DNA from: Synechococcus sp. HW_metabat.21
GTDB lineage: Bacteria; Cyanobacteriota; Cyanobacteriia; PCC-6307; Cyanobiaceae
Assembly: GCA_018623875.1 (NCBI GenBank)
Contig: JAAZUZ010000037.1
Span: 1 to 12,204, forward strand
Direction: 5' to 3'
Length of the DNA: 12,204 bases
Under the pieces are notes generated by a model. That model was not told the DNA's origin, did not search any database, and worked only from the letters and a program-made list of their open reading frames with translations. The position numbers were made by a program, and so were the translations under genes. Every line of letters starts with the position of its first letter. Position 1 is the stretch's first letter. Below, piece after piece: positions 7,304 through 12,204 of this stretch.

Positions 7304-7426
7304 ATGGCCACCAAAACCCTGCACCAAATCGATCAGGAATCCATCGGCCTCCTGCTCATTTGGAGTTTCATCCTGCTCACGCTCTTTGCCACGGTCTTCC
7401 CGTTACTGCCCCTCTTGATGCACTAG
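7304..7426 (+). CDS. 40-aa single-span membrane protein, hypothetical
   Basis: A short open frame, ATG to TAG, encodes 40 residues. A polar N-terminus (MATKTLHQIDQES) precedes one hydrophobic helix of about 24 residues starting IGLLLIWSFILL and ending near PLLPLLM. This is the architecture of the very small thylakoid or plasma-membrane proteins common in cyanobacteria (such as photosystem, cytochrome b6f or NDH-1 small subunits). It matches none that I can recall, so no function is claimed. It fits neatly between the divergent zinc-ribbon gene and the convergent 86-aa gene, with its stop 6 bases from the latter's stop. No Shine-Dalgarno is visible. Without homologs it could still be a chance frame. 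Confidence 0.6.
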   Translation: MATKTLHQIDQESIGLLLIWSFILLTLFATVFPLLPLLMH

Positions 7427-7432
7427 AGGCGT

Positions 7433-7693
7433 TCAGCGCGTCCAGCTGCACAACAAAGGCTCCGGTGAGCGCAACGTGCGCCAATCACCGGACGCCGTGA
7501 CGACCTCAACACCAACCGGGTGCTCGATCGGGTTGATGTGGCTCTGCTGCAACCAGCCGATGGCATCGTCCAGTGCCGATTCCAGGCTGGGATAGAGCGT
7601 GTCGAGTTGGCGATGGGGTTCACAGAGCCCATCGATGAGGCGATAGAGCTTCTGCCTCAGGGTCTGGGGTTGATTCAGCTGTGCCCAGTTCAT
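7433..7693 (-). CDS. 86-aa hypothetical protein
   Basis: This 86-residue protein is soluble-looking and mostly helical in its first half (LRQKLYRLIDGLCEPHRQLD, then LESALDDAIGWLQQ). A second half could form a small strand region (GVEVVTASGDWRTLR). No family is recognised and no metal-binding or catalytic motif is visible. The ATG has an excellent Shine-Dalgarno (GGGGAGAG, about 6 bases upstream), the best in this part of the window. That site is embedded in an unusual leader hairpin (see 7697-7735). It is the last gene of the minus-strand run after the 70-aa gene, separated by 69 bases, and convergent with the 40-aa gene. Confidence 0.72.
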   Translation of the reverse strand: MNWAQLNQPQTLRQKLYRLIDGLCEPHRQLDTLYPSLESALDDAIGWLQQSHINPIEHPVGVEVVTASGDWRTLRSPEPLLCSWTR

Positions 7694-7696
7694 ATG

Positions 7697-7735
7697 ACTC
7701 TCCCCGAACCAAAGTCCACTTTGAGGAGAGTTCGG
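7697..7735 (-). promoter_or_regulatory. Leader with two competing hairpins over the ribosome binding site of the 86-aa gene
   Basis: Read on the minus strand, the leader runs CCGAAC, TCTCCT, CAAAG, TGGA, CTTTG, GTTCGG, then GGAGAGT, with the ATG 3 bases later. The CAAAG/CTTTG stem with loop TGGA is common to two folds. In fold 1, CCGAAC pairs with GTTCGG (6 bp), bulging out TCTCCT and leaving the Shine-Dalgarno GGAGAG free. In fold 2, ACTCTCC pairs with GGAGAGT (7 bp), hiding it. The two outer stems share bases and exclude each other. This is direct pairing read from sequence; that it acts as a switch is inference. Confidence 0.45.
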
Positions 7736-7762
7736 CGGAGTGGATCAGCTCCTCACACTGTC

Positions 7763-7975
7763 TTAACCAACGGGTTGCGCTTGATCCAAGTCGCTCAGGC
7801 AAACCGTGAAGGTCTCGGCATGGGCTTGAACCAGGGGCCAGGGGCGCACCCAAGCGGAACCACTGGCCTCATCCAAATTCACCAACTGGAGGACGCAGTC
7901 GGGGTTTTCGCTAAGCGTGACCAGGGCGCCAGGCTGAAAAGACACGGCTTCAACACCGCAGTTGACTCCACTCAA
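7763..7975 (-). CDS. 70-aa hypothetical protein, non-ATG start
   Basis: This open frame encodes a small beta-rich protein (VSFQPGALVTLSE, CVLQLVNLDEASGSAWVRPWPL) with no membrane segment and no recognised catalytic motif. The pattern of a short barrel of strands with a conserved-looking WVRPWPL is reminiscent of small cyanobacterial conserved hypotheticals, but I cannot name a family. The start is unclear. There is no in-frame ATG or GTG. A TTG at 7975 is used here, in-frame CTG codons lie at 7978-7984, and an AAGGA Shine-Dalgarno-like site lies farther upstream, about 20 bases before the first CTG. The frame stays open upstream as FEPLLR, so the true N-terminus may be longer. It lies 53 bases after the ferredoxin stop, in the same direction. 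Confidence 0.6.
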   Translation of the reverse strand: MSGVNCGVEAVSFQPGALVTLSENPDCVLQLVNLDEASGSAWVRPWPLVQAHAETFTVCLSDLDQAQPVG

Positions 7976-8028
7976 GCGCAGCAGCGGCTCAAAAGTGGAA
8001 GAAATCCTTAAGTGCTGACGTAGTGGGT

Positions 8029-8253
8029 CTATCCGGCGCGTTGGAGTTCCGGCTTCTCCTCCGGAATGATCGCCCCTGCCACTGGGCAGACCTGGAGGCA
8101 GATGCCGCAGTCGATGCAGGTGTCGAAATCAATCCAATAGAACTCGGTGCCCTTGGTATTGGCTCCGCTGCCAGGGTTAATGCAAGCCACCGGGCAGGCA
8201 TCAACGCAATCGGCCACGCCTTCGCAGACGTCGGTGACGATTGTGTGTGCCAT
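8029..8253 (-). CDS. Small ferredoxin with two Fe-S cluster sites
   Basis: This 74-residue electron carrier has two cysteine clusters. The second is a normal 4Fe-4S motif (CIDCGICLQVCP, Cys 46, 49, 52, 56). The first is reduced to Cys 10, 16 and 20 followed by Pro, plus an extra Cys 24 (CEGVADCVDACPVAC). That arrangement resembles 7Fe (3Fe-4S/4Fe-4S) ferredoxins more than clostridial 8Fe types. The start MAHTIVTD at the ATG (8253) is preferred over the TTG two codons upstream because GAAGGG sits at the right distance from it. It is cytosolic; the redox partner is unknown. It lies 54 bases downstream of hisZ in the same direction. Confidence 0.9.
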   Translation of the reverse strand: MAHTIVTDVCEGVADCVDACPVACINPGSGANTKGTEFYWIDFDTCIDCGICLQVCPVAGAIIPEEKPELQRAG

Positions 8254-8273
8254 CAGCAACCCTTCGGTGAGCT

Positions 8274-8290
8274 GGGATCCTAAGGACCCC
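8274..8290 (-). other. Hairpin between hisZ and ferredoxin gene
   Basis: On the minus strand GGGGTCC-TTA-GGATCCC forms a 7-bp stem including one G-U pair, with a 3-base loop. It lies in the 54-base gap after the hisZ stop. No T-tract follows, so it is more likely a processing or mRNA-stability element than an intrinsic terminator; it may also be chance. Confidence 0.3.
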
Positions 8291-8307
8291 GGGTTCCCGT
8301 CGCTGCC

Positions 8308-9483
8308 TCAACCCAACCAGATCAATCCGGTGCAGCCCCTGGCATCGGCTTGTGCTCGGGCCTCTGCTTCCGTCGAGCAGGGTTGATGCAGAAGCAGGCA
8401 ACTGCGGCCCAGTTGGTGCTGTTCGGCTTGAGCTGTGAAGGCCGCCGGCAGCTGGCTGATGTCCTTGAAGCTGATCAGCGTGAGCTCGGGGCGGCTCGGT
8501 GCCGTGTTCTCGGTACCGAGCAATCCTTGGATGGCTTCCAGGTCGAAACTGAAGCCGAGCCCCGAGGCGGCCCCGCCAAACCGTTCGACAAGCGCGTCAT
8601 AGCGGCCGCCGCTGGCGATTTCCACGGGGGCATCCAACCCCTGGCAGACCAGCTTCAACACCAGACCGTCGTAGAGGTCGAAGTGGGGCTGGAATGTGGG
8701 GTCCAGCTGTAGGTCGACCTTGGCCTGCGCGGCGGCAGGTGCCACGACCTTCAGGCAGTCCGCGAACTCGTCCAGTTGGCGCGAGGGGCCAAGTAACGCT
8801 TTCAGCTGCACCAACACCGCCTCCGGCTCTCCGCGCAGTCGCATCAACTGCTCGAGGGACCGGCGCTGGTCCTGGGGGAGCTCCAGCTTCGCCAGGGCCA
8901 AGGGGTCAAAGCTGACGAGCGCCTGCCGTACGGCTGTGCGTTGGTCTGCAGGGACTTGGTCGAGGAGGGCCGAAAGGACACCGTGGTGGCCCAAGAGCAG
9001 CTTGGGGCGCTGCTCGGAGCCAATCCCAATGGTCTGGAGGCAGGTCAGCAGAAGGCGCAGCAGCTCGGCATCAGCGACGCTGTGGTTCCCATTGGCCAGG
9101 CCAAAGAGCTCAACACCGCTCTGCAGCTGCTCCTCGAGGCGTTGCTGACCGGTGTCGCTCTGCACGCTTCGGAAGACCGTGCCGCAGCTCCACAGACGCA
9201 GAGGCCTGGGCAGTTCCGCCATGCGGGTGCAGGCGGCCCGAGCGATGGAGGCGGTCATCTCAGGGCGTAGGCCCAGGGGGTCATCAGTGGCGAGCCTGAG
9301 GACTTCGCTGTCGTTGATCCGGCCGCCGGCCTCCAGGGTTTGCAGGCGCTCCACGCTGGGGGGACTGACCTCCACGTATCCCCAGAGGCGGTAGACCTGG
9401 CCCAACTGCTCAGAGAGCCAGCGGTTGCCGACCACCTCGCGGGGATTGAGATCCCTGGTTCCGGCAGCCGGTTGAAGAGCCAT
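8308..9483 (-). CDS. hisZ: ATP phosphoribosyltransferase regulatory subunit
   Basis: This 391-residue paralog of histidyl-tRNA synthetase lacks aminoacylation function. In organisms with a short HisG it forms a complex with HisG that starts histidine synthesis and senses histidine. The N-terminus MALQPAAGTRDLNP and LRPEMTASIAR (about 72-82) are typical. Motif 2 is degenerate (GTVFR followed by SVQSDTGQQRLEE), and motif 3 is GGRYDALVERFG followed by GLGFSFDLE (from about 292). There is no full anticodon-binding domain, which separates it from HisS. The frame is open to 9546, but the ATG at 9483 matches the family N-terminus and avoids overlapping the upstream phosphatase gene. It follows that gene by 28 bases and is probably co-transcribed with it. 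No strong Shine-Dalgarno is visible. Confidence 0.9.
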   Translation of the reverse strand: MALQPAAGTRDLNPREVVGNRWLSEQLGQVYRLWGYVEVSPPSVERLQTLEAGGRINDSEVLRLATDDPLGLRPEMTASIARAACTRMAELPRPLRLWSCGTVFRSVQSDTGQQRLEEQLQSGVELFGLANGNHSVADAELLRLLLTCLQTIGIGSEQRPKLLLGHHGVLSALLDQVPADQRTAVRQALVSFDPLALAKLELPQDQRRSLEQLMRLRGEPEAVLVQLKALLGPSRQLDEFADCLKVVAPAAAQAKVDLQLDPTFQPHFDLYDGLVLKLVCQGLDAPVEIASGGRYDALVERFGGAASGLGFSFDLEAIQGLLGTENTAPSRPELTLISFKDISQLPAAFTAQAEQHQLGRSCLLLHQPCSTEAEARAQADARGCTGLIWLG

Positions 9484-9511
9484 CGCAAGGCCAGGTCGAA
9501 GTCGCCCGATC

Positions 9512-10402
9512 CTATGGAGTGGGCCGATCCAGTTCCGGCGCGCCAAAACTGGACCCGGTTAGGGGCTTGCAGTTCGCAAGACCATCCACAAGGCTGTGCT
9601 GCAGTCCTGGGGTGCAGGCGATCAGTTTTCCGCTGGCCAAATCCGCTGGCGATCCGTCATAGGCCGAGACCACACCACCGGCTTGCTCCACCAGGGCCAT
9701 GCCAGCGGCGAGGTCCCAAGGGGAGAGCCCCCGTTCCCAGTAGCCGTCCAACAGACCCTGGGCCACGAAGGCCAGATCCACCGCGGCGGCGCCGCCGCGC
9801 CTGACGCCGCGGGTGCGGTGCGTGAAGTAAGCAAATTCCGCGTAGTTGTTGTCCAAGCGGGTGTGGCGGTCATAGGCAAAGCCCGTCACCAGCAGGGACT
9901 CCCCCAGGCTCGTGCAGCGGCTGACCTGGATCGGAGCGTCATTGCACCAAGCCCCCAGACCCGGGGCTGCCCAATAGAGGCGATCCAGTGCTGGTACGGC
10001 CAGGGCACCCAGCAGGGGCTGACCGCGCCAGGTCAAGCCGATGGACGTTCCGAAGAAGGGATAGCCATGGGCGTAGTTCGTCGTTCCATCGAGCGGGTCA
10101 ACGCACCACTGCAGCTCACTGCCCTGCCCTTCCTTGCGGCCGCTCTCCTCGGCCAACACCCCCAACTCAGGGGTGGCCTCGCTCAGCACCTTCAGCACGG
10201 CCTGCTCGGCGGCGACATCGGCTTCGGTGACGAGGTCACCAGCGCGCCCCTTTTCGCGGATCCGCTCCAGGCGTCCAAAGAGGTTTTTGAGTTCGACGGC
10301 TCCGGCCGTTGCGGCCTGACGGGCCACCGTGCTGAGACGCTCTAGCTCGGCTTTGCTTAAGCCGGAGGTCTGGGCCGCTTGATCGGTGAGACGGGTCTGC
10401 AT
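9512..10402 (-). CDS. Inositol monophosphatase family phosphatase
   Basis: This 296-residue Mg-dependent sugar or inositol phosphate phosphatase has all family metal-binding motifs. These are GDLVTEADVAAE, LAEESG (the Glu pair), DPLDGTTNYAHGYPFFG (about 102-118) and SPWDLAAGMALVEQAGG (from about 227). The NYAHGYP variant is the SuhB/IMPL1 type, acting on inositol-1-phosphate and similar esters. The HisN/IMPL2 histidinol-phosphatase type usually reads GTKSF here, so a histidine role is not favoured despite hisZ being next. The start is the ATG at 10402. A GTG four codons earlier (10414) overlaps the ferredoxin TGA as GTGA and is an alternative coupled start. An NADPH-like or PAP phosphatase role cannot be excluded. 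Confidence 0.9.
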   Translation of the reverse strand: MQTRLTDQAAQTSGLSKAELERLSTVARQAATAGAVELKNLFGRLERIREKGRAGDLVTEADVAAEQAVLKVLSEATPELGVLAEESGRKEGQGSELQWCVDPLDGTTNYAHGYPFFGTSIGLTWRGQPLLGALAVPALDRLYWAAPGLGAWCNDAPIQVSRCTSLGESLLVTGFAYDRHTRLDNNYAEFAYFTHRTRGVRRGGAAAVDLAFVAQGLLDGYWERGLSPWDLAAGMALVEQAGGVVSAYDGSPADLASGKLIACTPGLQHSLVDGLANCKPLTGSSFGAPELDRPTP

Positions 10403-10410
10403 CGCTGGAC

Positions 10411-10776
10411 TCACTCTTCGTCGAGGGGCAGGCCGGCGCGCACCTTGCCCCGGCCGAAATGGCGGCCGAACTGCAGCTCATAGACCTCGTCTTCGTCCTG
10501 GGTCTCCACTTCCAACGGACCAGTGGCCCGGGCCACGCAGAGCAGTCCATAGCCCCGGCTGCGGATGTCCTTGGACAAACCCAGGGCTTCCCGCTGGTCG
10601 ATGTCACCGTCGAGAACGCGAACGGCGCAGGCCGTACAGCAGCCATTGCGACAGCTGAACGGGAGGGGTTCTCCCTGCTGCTCAAAGCTCTTGAGGATGT
10701 ACTCGCCTTCGGGCACGTTCAACTGGATCGTGCGGTTCTCTTGGCGCCAATGAACCGTGATCGGGTGACTGTGCAT
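10411..10776 (-). CDS. 2Fe-2S ferredoxin (plant type)
   Basis: This 121-residue beta-grasp ferredoxin has the cluster motif SCRNGCCTACAV plus a distal LLCVA. The ligands are Cys 42, 47, 50 and 80, in the standard C-x4-C-x2-C-x29-C spacing. An additional Cys 46 sits within the loop. It is a soluble one-electron carrier. It differs from the main photosynthetic PetF, which has about 97-98 residues, by a longer acidic C-terminal tail (VETQDEDEVYEL, ending LPLDEE), so it is a secondary ferredoxin. The ATG at 10776 fits the family N-terminus (HSHPITVHW). A GTG at 10860 would add 28 unconvincing residues. It is the first gene of the minus-strand run into the phosphatase and hisZ, and is divergent from tRNA-Ser. 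Confidence 0.9.
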   Translation of the reverse strand: MHSHPITVHWRQENRTIQLNVPEGEYILKSFEQQGEPLPFSCRNGCCTACAVRVLDGDIDQREALGLSKDIRSRGYGLLCVARATGPLEVETQDEDEVYELQFGRHFGRGKVRAGLPLDEE

Positions 10777-10894
10777 GGAGCAGCAATCCAATGGGGGAGC
10801 AGTGACTGCTACATTCTCGTCGTTGCCCCCGCGCAGCCGCGACGTCCTCTGTTCCTTCACGGGTTCAGTGGCGGAGCTGCGAAAAGCCCCTCAC

Positions 10895-10981
10895 GGAGAG
10901 GTGGCCGAGTGGTCGAAGGCGCAGCACTGGAAATGCTGTATAGGGGCAACTCTATCGAGGGTTCGAATCCCTCCCTCTCCG
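10895..10981 (+). tRNA. tRNA-Ser (anticodon GGA)
   Basis: A complete class II tRNA can be folded by eye. The acceptor stem GGAGAGG pairs with CCTCTCC, with discriminator G at 10981. The D arm contains the GTGGTCGAAGG loop. The anticodon stem CAGCA/TGCTG has loop CTGGAAA, giving anticodon GGA at 10929-10931. A long variable arm is present, and the T arm GAGGG-TTCGAAT-CCCTC completes it. It decodes UCC and UCU. The CCA end is not encoded (TTT follows), so it is added after transcription. An intrinsic terminator follows within 6 bases. Confidence 0.97.
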
Positions 10982-10986
10982 TTTGG

Positions 10987-11011
10987 AAAGCCGCTCTCTG
11001 AGCGGCTTTTT
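10987..11011 (+). terminator. Intrinsic terminator after tRNA-Ser (possibly bidirectional)
   Basis: AAAGCCGCTC-TCT-GAGCGGCTTT is a perfect 10-bp stem with a 3-base loop, followed by T residues on the plus strand (TTTTT in all). It ends the tRNA-Ser transcript. On the minus strand the same stem lies about 25 bases after the pstB stop but has only three T residues in the stem end, so it could also act weakly for the pst operon. Confidence 0.9.
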
Positions 11012-11035
11012 CATGCCAATTTGTTGGGCCTGGAG

Positions 11036-11878
11036 TTAGCCGAAGCGGCCAGTGACGTAGTCCTGGGTGGCCTGTTCTTTCGGGGCGTTAAAGATGCGCT
11101 CCGTCTCGGCAAATTCCACCAGTGTTCCCACTTTGCTCTCGCGATCACTGCGTTGGCTCACGTTGAAGAAACCGGTGTAATCACTGACCCGAACGGCCTG
11201 CTGCATGTTGTGGGTAACGATCACGATCGTGTAGTTCTTCTTCAGCTCGTGCATCATTTCCTCGATCTTCAACGTCGAGATTGGATCGAGCGCTGAGCAG
11301 GGCTCGTCCATCAGGATGACCTCGGGCTCAATCGCAATGGTTCGCGCGATGCAGAGCCGCTGCTGTTGACCTCCGGAGAGGGCGTAACCGCTTTCCTTGA
11401 GCTTGTCTTTTGTTTCATCCCAGAGGGCCGCTTTGCGTAGGGATCGCTCCACCAGCTCATCCATGTCGCCCTTGTAGCCATTCACGCGGGCGCCAAAGGC
11501 GATGTTTTCGTAGATGCTTTTCGGGAAGGGATTGGGCTTTTGAAACACCATCCCAATCCGCCGGCGCACCTCCACCGGATCCACATGACGGGCGTAGAGA
11601 TCCTGTCGATCAAAGATGACCCGGCCCTTGATCGAGCAGCCGTCGATCAAATCGTTCATCCGGTTCAGGGCGCGCAGCACCGTGCTTTTGCCGCAGCCTG
11701 AGGGGCCGATAAAAGCTGTGACCTGCCCTCGAGGGATCTCCATATAGACCCCGCTTACGGCTTCCTTGCTGCCGTAGCTGATCGAGACGTCCTGGAGAGA
11801 CAGGCAAACCCCGTTGCTGGAGTCAGAGCTGGCCTGGGGGGAGGAGATCACGTTGATTGGTGAGGGGGTGGAGGTCAA
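11036..11878 (-). CDS. pstB: Phosphate ABC transporter ATP-binding protein
   Basis: This 280-residue ATPase drives high-affinity phosphate import on the cytoplasmic face of the PstC/PstA channel. All ABC motifs are present: Walker A GPSGCGKST (58-66), Q-loop VFQKPNPFPKS (about 112-121), signature LSGGQQQRLCIART (from 168), Walker B VILMDEP (187-193) and the switch His in IVTHNM (about 223). The Q-loop FQKPNPFPKSI and LNRMNDLI are characteristic of PstB. The start is a TTG overlapping the pstA TGA stop as TTGA. The first 22 or so residues are a low-complexity Ser/Pro tail, so a GTG at 11851 is possible. It is probably the last pst gene here. Control by phosphate through PhoB is expected from the family, but the promoter lies outside. 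Confidence 0.95.
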   Translation of the reverse strand: MTSTPSPINVISSPQASSDSSNGVCLSLQDVSISYGSKEAVSGVYMEIPRGQVTAFIGPSGCGKSTVLRALNRMNDLIDGCSIKGRVIFDRQDLYARHVDPVEVRRRIGMVFQKPNPFPKSIYENIAFGARVNGYKGDMDELVERSLRKAALWDETKDKLKESGYALSGGQQQRLCIARTIAIEPEVILMDEPCSALDPISTLKIEEMMHELKKNYTIVIVTHNMQQAVRVSDYTGFFNVSQRSDRESKVGTLVEFAETERIFNAPKEQATQDYVTGRFG

Positions 11879-12204
11879 GCGCGGGAGAGGCGACCGATCC
11901 AGCGGGCCAGGAGGTTGGCCAACAGAATCATCATCACCAACACAAAGGACGCCGCCCAGGCCAGAGAAATCTGGGCCTCGTAGGGCATGATCGCGTAGTT
12001 GTAGATCAGCACTGACATCGAGGCGATTGGGTTCAAGACCCCGTCGGCCCAGAACGGCGAGAACAGCGCAGTGAAGATCAGCGGCGCGGTTTCTCCGGCC
12101 GCCCGGGCAATGCCCAGGACGACACCGGTGGCAATCGGAGCGAAGGCTGCGGGAAGCGTGACCCGTGTGATCGTCACAACCTTGGAGGCCCCGACGCCCA
12201 TGGC
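11875..12204 (-). CDS. pstA: Phosphate ABC transporter permease PstA (partial, 5' end off window)
   Basis: The frame is open to the right edge of the window and encodes the C-terminal 109 or so residues of PstA. The EAA-type docking loop and following helix are visible: VGASKVVTITRVTLPAA, then GVVLGIARAAGETAPLIF, which is diagnostic for Pst permeases. A periplasmic loop (SPFWADGVLNPIASMS) and a last membrane helix (SFVLVMMILLANLLARW) follow. The stop overlaps the pstB start by four bases. The ATG visible near the edge (12201) is internal, because homologous proteins are about 280-300 residues long. Confidence 0.93.
   Translation of the reverse strand, partial: AMGVGASKVVTITRVTLPAAFAPIATGVVLGIARAAGETAPLIFTALFSPFWADGVLNPIASMSVLIYNYAIMPYEAQISLAWAASFVLVMMILLANLLARWIGRLSRA

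Noticed and set aside
8308..9546. Histidyl-tRNA synthetase, with a start at 9546
   Set aside because: Motif 2 is degenerate and the C-terminal anticodon-binding domain is missing, so HisZ fits better. The extra 21 residues upstream of 9483 overlap the phosphatase gene and do not match the family N-terminus.
9596..10345. 249-aa plus-strand open frame
   Set aside because: Antisense shadow of the IMPase-family gene.
7..12204. CRISPR arrays, insertion sequences, phage genes or attachment sites
   Set aside because: No regularly spaced repeats, transposase motifs, integrase or direct repeats next to the tRNA-Ser gene were seen; the tRNA 3' end is not visibly duplicated within the window.

Overview
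The window looks like a chromosomal segment from a marine or brackish unicellular cyanobacterium of the Synechococcus/Cyanobium type. Three things point that way: a glucosylglycerol (compatible solute) synthesis and transport cluster, a cyanobacterial-type HtpG and DUF3598 protein, and dense, GC-rich gene packing with many GTG/TTG starts and stop/start overlaps. No insertion sequence, phage gene, CRISPR array or rRNA is visible. No gap without a gene exceeds about 165 bases.

Region 1 (1-3955, all minus strand, read right to left): ggpS (glucosylglycerol-phosphate synthase), then ggtB (solute-binding protein), ggtC and ggtD (permeases; ggtD runs off the left edge). The genes overlap or abut by 0-4 nt, so this is one salt-acclimation operon in which the cell makes glucosylglycerol and takes back what leaks out. 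The ATPase (ggtA) and the phosphatase (ggpP) are not in the window.

Region 2 (3956-7003): htpG (Hsp90 chaperone) on the minus strand, with two inverted repeats between it and ggpS. It is divergent from a DUF3598 (double calycin barrel) gene on the plus strand.

Region 3 (6940-7975): a cluster of four small unrecognised genes. They are a 103-aa zinc-ribbon membrane protein (minus), a 40-aa single-span membrane protein (plus, below usual ORF cut-offs), an 86-aa soluble protein (minus) and a 70-aa protein with no ATG start (minus). The 86-aa gene has a leader in which two mutually exclusive hairpins can form, one hiding and one freeing its ribosome binding site. This is the most interesting unexplained structure here.

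Region 4 (8029-10776, all minus): a plant-type 2Fe-2S ferredoxin, an inositol-monophosphatase-family phosphatase, hisZ (regulatory subunit of ATP phosphoribosyltransferase) and a small ferredoxin with two Fe-S sites. They form a probable co-transcribed run that continues into the 70- and 86-aa genes.

Region 5 (10895-12204): tRNA-Ser(GGA) on the plus strand with a strong intrinsic terminator, then pstB and the 3' part of pstA (phosphate uptake ABC transporter) on the minus strand, running off the right edge.

Most of the window is ordinary core genome. The new-looking material is the small-gene cluster of region 3 and its leader structure.
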